From contig CM069769.1 in NCBI GenBank assembly GCA_036169595.1, positions 2,625,001 through 2,667,500 on the forward strand: a stretch of DNA of 42,500 nucleotides, in the 5' to 3' direction. The translations under genes were made by a program, and so were the position numbers. The DNA comes from Dictyostelium firmibasis (taxonomy: Eukaryota; Evosea; Eumycetozoa; Dictyosteliales; Dictyosteliaceae). This document shows, one piece after another, positions 38,350 to 42,500 of the stretch. Under the pieces are notes generated by a model. The model saw only the letters and a list, made by a program, of their open reading frames with translations. It had not been told where the DNA came from and did no database searches. Position 1 is the first letter of the stretch. Every line of letters begins with the position of its first letter.

Positions 38350-38623
38350 TTATTGTTGGGGTTTTGTTTTAACATTCACATCAGCACTTTGTGGTTGAGA
38401 TTGTCTTTGTGATTGATGTCTTTGTGACTGAATTTGTTGTGATTGTGGGTGTTGTAATTTTTTTTGAGACTGTGTTTGGTGCGATTGCAATTGTGATTGT
38501 GATTGTGATTGCGATTGTGATTGTGATTGTGATTGTGATTGTGATTGTGATTGTGATTGTGATTGTGATTGTGATTGTGATTGTTGTGTCTGTGACTGTG
38601 GTTGTCGTTGATATTTATGGTGA

Positions 38624-38689
<66 letters not shown>

Positions 38690-38862
38690 CTCTGGTATTG
38701 TAGTTGATGTTGATATTGATTTTGTAATTGTTGTTGCTGTTGCTGTTGCTGTGGCTGGTGTTGTTGAAACAAAATCTGAGCTTGTTGTGATGAAGACAAG
38801 GGAGTGTTACCTCCAGATTGATCATTGCTCAAAGAAGGTTGAATTGGTTGCCGTGGATGTTT

Positions 38863-38945
<83 letters not shown>

Positions 38946-38955
38946 GCTGGTGTTT

Positions 38956-39052
<97 letters not shown>

Positions 39053-42000
39053 GGTTGTTGTGGTTGTTGTGGTTGTTGTGGTTGTTGTGGTTGTTGTGGT
39101 TGTTGTTGTTGTTGTTGTTGGTGGTGTTGGTGTTGGTGTTGTTGGTGTTGTTGTTGTTGTTGTTGCAATAATTGTTGTTGTTGCAATAATTGTTGTTGTT
39201 GCATTTGGAATTGTTGTAATTGAATTTGTTGTATTTCTAAAGTTTTAATATTTTGAACACATCTTTGAATGTAAATTAAAGTTGGCTTATCATTTGGCAT
39301 AATTCCTGAACAAGTTTGGAAATAAGGTAGAGCTTCTACGTAGCAATGTCTTTTATAAAGATCCATACCGTTTTGATACCAAGGTAAAATTTTCATTTTT
39401 AAAATTCTTTTATCTTCACGTTCACCATCGATTACCTCGTAAATATTGACGGCTTCACTCTTTCCTTTAACAGTTACACTATCAACTAAACGTATAACAA
39501 ACTCATCAATCGAAGTACCAATTGCTTCCATGGTGAACTGTGTGATTAAAATACGTGATTGATATTCTTTACAGAGTTGCTCAGTTCTTGATGCTAAGTT
39601 AACTGCATCACCTAATGCAGTTGGTTCCATTCTGTTCTCTGTACCAACGATACCAATAATTGTTTTACCAGTATTAATGCCAACACCAGTCTCAACTGAT
39701 GAAAATCTAAAACCAGATATACTCATAAAATCCAATGATCTCATCATACGAATTGCAGCTTTGACAGCATTGATGGCTTGAAGTTTCATATCGGAATTTG
39801 GAAAGATTGCCATAATTGCATCACCAATAAACTTATCGATAAATCCACCTGAATCTGTAATCGATGGTAAGGCAAACGCTAAATAAGTATTTAAAAAATC
39901 AATAACATCATCAACCAACATTTTTTCAGTGGTTGAAGTGAAATCCCTAATGTCTGAGAAGAAGATAGTAATACTCTTACAAATGGCATCACCCAAATAA
40001 ACATTCTCCATACCAGAGGGCGCAATAAGTTGTTGAAATTCAATTGGTACAAATTTACTAATTACAGATTCTAAATCTTGAACTCTCTTTAATGCCATTT
40101 TACCAGTTGAATGTGGTGATGAATCACGATTTGTACTACTTGGTAACATTGGTATTCCAAATCTACCTCTAGCACCACTACTACTACCATTTGATGATGT
40201 TGATGATGATAATGATGAATGTTTAGTACGACCACTTATATTTTGATGTTGGTATAGCGATTGTTGTTGATTAAAAATTGGTGTTGATTGATATGATAAT
40301 GAAGATGATATTGGTGCATTTCCAATTGAATAAGAATGTGGAGGTGTTAATTGATTATGATTGTTTATATGTTGTAATGAATGTTGAACTGATGATGCAG
40401 AATTCAAATCTGAATCCAATACTATTGGCGAAGAAATTCCTTCATTTAAAACAATTGATGAACCACTCATCATTGAGTGATCTAAAATATTTGTACTTGG
40501 ACTACCATTTGGAAATAAGCGAATTGGTGAAAGGATATTTGATTTTCTTTTTCTATCAAACTCAATGAGGAAGTCGTGTAAATAAGATTCTAAATTATTG
40601 AATGAACAATAACCATCGAAACCCATTTTCTTTATCTTTTTAACAATATCATCTGGCATTTTATCGCTATGATGCCAAATGCCAATGATTGGTAATTTAA
40701 CTCTACGTCTATGTGAAATTTCAGTCATTGAAGGCGATGCAGTTTGAAATGATCCAATCGATGATCTTCTGCCTGTTTCACGATTACCTTCACTATCAAT
40801 CGATGACGATAATAAACTAGTACCACTTCCCCCATCACTTGAACTTGAACTTGCTGAAATTGGTTTTGGTATAAATATAGTATTTGAAAATATTTCACCA
40901 TGAGTATCACGAATAATCTCGGCACATTCGAAACCATCAATTGATTGTAACTCTAAGTCAACAATTACCAAATCATAATAATTCTTTTTCGAAAGTGATA
41001 TCAATGATGAACCATCTGTAACAAAGGTTGAAAAGTAACCAAAACCTTCAATAACTTTTTGGATTTTAGTTTGAGTTGATTTATCGGATTCTCCGACCAA
41101 TACCCTCATAATTGGTTTACCAGTTTCAGGTAATCTAAATGGAAAATCGATTTTAAACTTTAATCTATTTCTTTTCAATGGCATTTGAGTGGATGAATCC
41201 TGTGAATTAAGATCGACCAAATCAACAATCGATGAAAATTCTTTCAATTTAAATGTTTTTGAGATTGCGTTAAATAGGTTTGTTGGTGTTACTGGTTTAA
41301 TTAGAGTTGTAATGTTTTTAGTTTTTTCATTGTGTACAAATGAATCCGATGGTAGGATCATCAAGATTATCTTAATATCTGAAAATGCTGGATTATCGAC
41401 AATCATTTGAATCACTTCAATACCATCACAACCTGGCATATGATAATCCACTAATAACAATTTAAAGTTTGAATCGGTTGCAATAGCATATTTTAAATCT
41501 CTAACACCCTCCACACTACTATTTGCACTCTTTACAATCGATGAATTAAAAACTGAACTAAAAATAAAACCAACGGAATCTCTTGAATAAGGATTATCAT
41601 CAATGATTAAAACTGATAAATCCGATAAAAGATCGGTTGTTTCTTGTGACAAAGGTACTTGAAATGTAAAATTCTCCTTTGGTTGTGGATCAACCAAAAC
41701 TGGTATACAACATTTAAATATACAACCACCAGTATCTAAACATCTCTCCACAATTAAATCACCACCAATTGATTTTAAAACCTTATTACAAATTAATAAT
41801 CCCAAACCTGAACCTTTCTTTTTTAATTCAAAATCATCATCACCACCAACTTCTGGAAATGGTTGAAATTGATTACAAATTTCTATTTCTTCATCATCCA
41901 TACCTGGTCCTGAATCAAATATTGAAATTTCTAAATAAATTTGTTTTGTTTCTTGTTGTTGATATAATGGTGGTGGTGGATTATTTGAATTATATTCCTC

Positions 42001-42500
42001 ATATTCTTCTGAGACTGTACCAAATGGTAAATTATTATTATTTTGTTGTTGTTGTTGTTGTTGTTGCTGTTGTTGCTGTTGATCTTCATCTAATCTTATA
42101 ATTCTTTTAATTAAAATACCAATTTCGCCTTCTTCTGTATATTTTATAGCATTTGAAAGTAATTGAAAACAAATTTGAGTTAATGCAGTTGGATCTAAAA
42201 TTAAATTTAATGGTACATCCGTATCGATTTTATAAACCAACTCAATATTATTAAATTTAATATCTCTACTTGTTCGTTCTAAAACATCCTCCAAGAAATC
42301 GAATAAATTCACTGAAATATCTTCTCTTGAGATAACACCACTTTCAATAGCTAAAATTAATTTAGTATCATTTAATAATAACAATGATCGATTGGTTTGA
42401 TATTGAATATCGTTCAATTGATCGACCAATGATGATGGTATATCTTGATCAGATGATTCTAATTTTTGAAGCCTATTTGAAATCTCCAATGTAGAATTTA
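38350..42500 (-). CDS. acrA: adenylyl cyclase with histidine-kinase and response-regulator domains (5' end outside window)
   Basis: The frame is open to the right edge, so this is the C-terminal about 1,380 residues. Counting from the first complete part, residues 1-270 are the end of a histidine kinase, with dimerisation helices, N box LLSNAIKYTEEG, DSGPGM and GSGLGLLICNK. Residues 290-415 are receiver 1 (IIDDN, LLVDYHMPG, LIKP: all phospho-transfer residues present). Residues 460-645 are receiver 2, with GESD at the acidic site, VDLELQ, and a Ser-rich insert. Residues 838-1000 are a class III cyclase with metal Asp in FFSDIRDFT and GDAIMA, Lys in DKFIGD and Thr in EPTALGD, the class IIIb pair for ATP. 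The tail is polyQ and Ser-Gln repeats. It makes cAMP during late development and spore formation. Symbol from memory of the Dictyostelium cyclase. Confidence 0.93.
38485..39180. repeat. coding repeat block in acrA tail: (TGTGAT)n and (TTG)n
   Basis: On the plus strand: a (TGTGAT)n block at 38485-38582 encoding Ser-Gln dipeptides, (TTG)n at 38622-38690, a much longer (TTG)n with one interruption at 38862-39050, and a (TTGTGG)n block coding Gln-Gln-Pro at about 39050-39100. All keep the frame on the minus strand. Confidence 0.9.

Overview
The window is nuclear DNA of Dictyostelium, almost certainly D. discoideum. The evidence is extreme AT-richness, homopolymer-filled spacers, short GT...AG introns in AT-rich DNA, CAA-coded polyglutamine and polyasparagine runs, and several recognisable Dictyostelium proteins. 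These include acrA (histidine-kinase/response-regulator/adenylyl cyclase), kif6 (kinesin-13) and Dd5P4 (OCRL-like phosphatase). From memory these three lie close together on chromosome 1, but no database was searched.

Left part (1-16.7 kb): the 3' end of an eIF2-alpha-kinase-like (PEK/GCN2-type) kinase, a secreted Ser-rich protein, a two-exon SET/MYND protein, and a 990-residue polyQ protein. A tandem pair of secreted propeller/EGF-like paralogues follows, then a coiled-coil protein and a four-exon PAT1 homologue (mRNA decapping/P-body factor).

Middle part (17.4-28.4 kb): an accessory island. Two identical tRNA-Arg(ACG) genes 6.9 kb apart, each beside tRNA-like relics, bracket nested retroelements. 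An apparently intact 5.45-kb non-LTR retrotransposon (TRE type) with a 13-bp target-site duplication has inserted into an older, decayed LINE of the same kind. That older LINE was also hit by two copies of a tRNA-derived SINE-like element, identical over 250 bp. A 5'-truncated copy of that SINE, with its own 10-bp target duplication, lies 9 kb away in a decayed retroelement. A related monomeric SINE subtype sits beside both tRNA genes. This SINE family, with A/B boxes, a dimeric head, hairpins, a poly-A tail and target duplications, is the best candidate for something undescribed. Pseudogene debris follows: an unidentified gene fragment with a long inverted repeat and an FNIP-family relic.

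Right part (28.8-42.5 kb): host genes again. They are a Mic10-like MICOS subunit with a Cys-rich tail, Dd5P4 and kif6 (divergent, with a GT-rich element between them), a tiny two-exon 65-residue gene reconstructed here between kif6 and acrA, and the 3' two thirds or so of acrA, which runs off the right edge.
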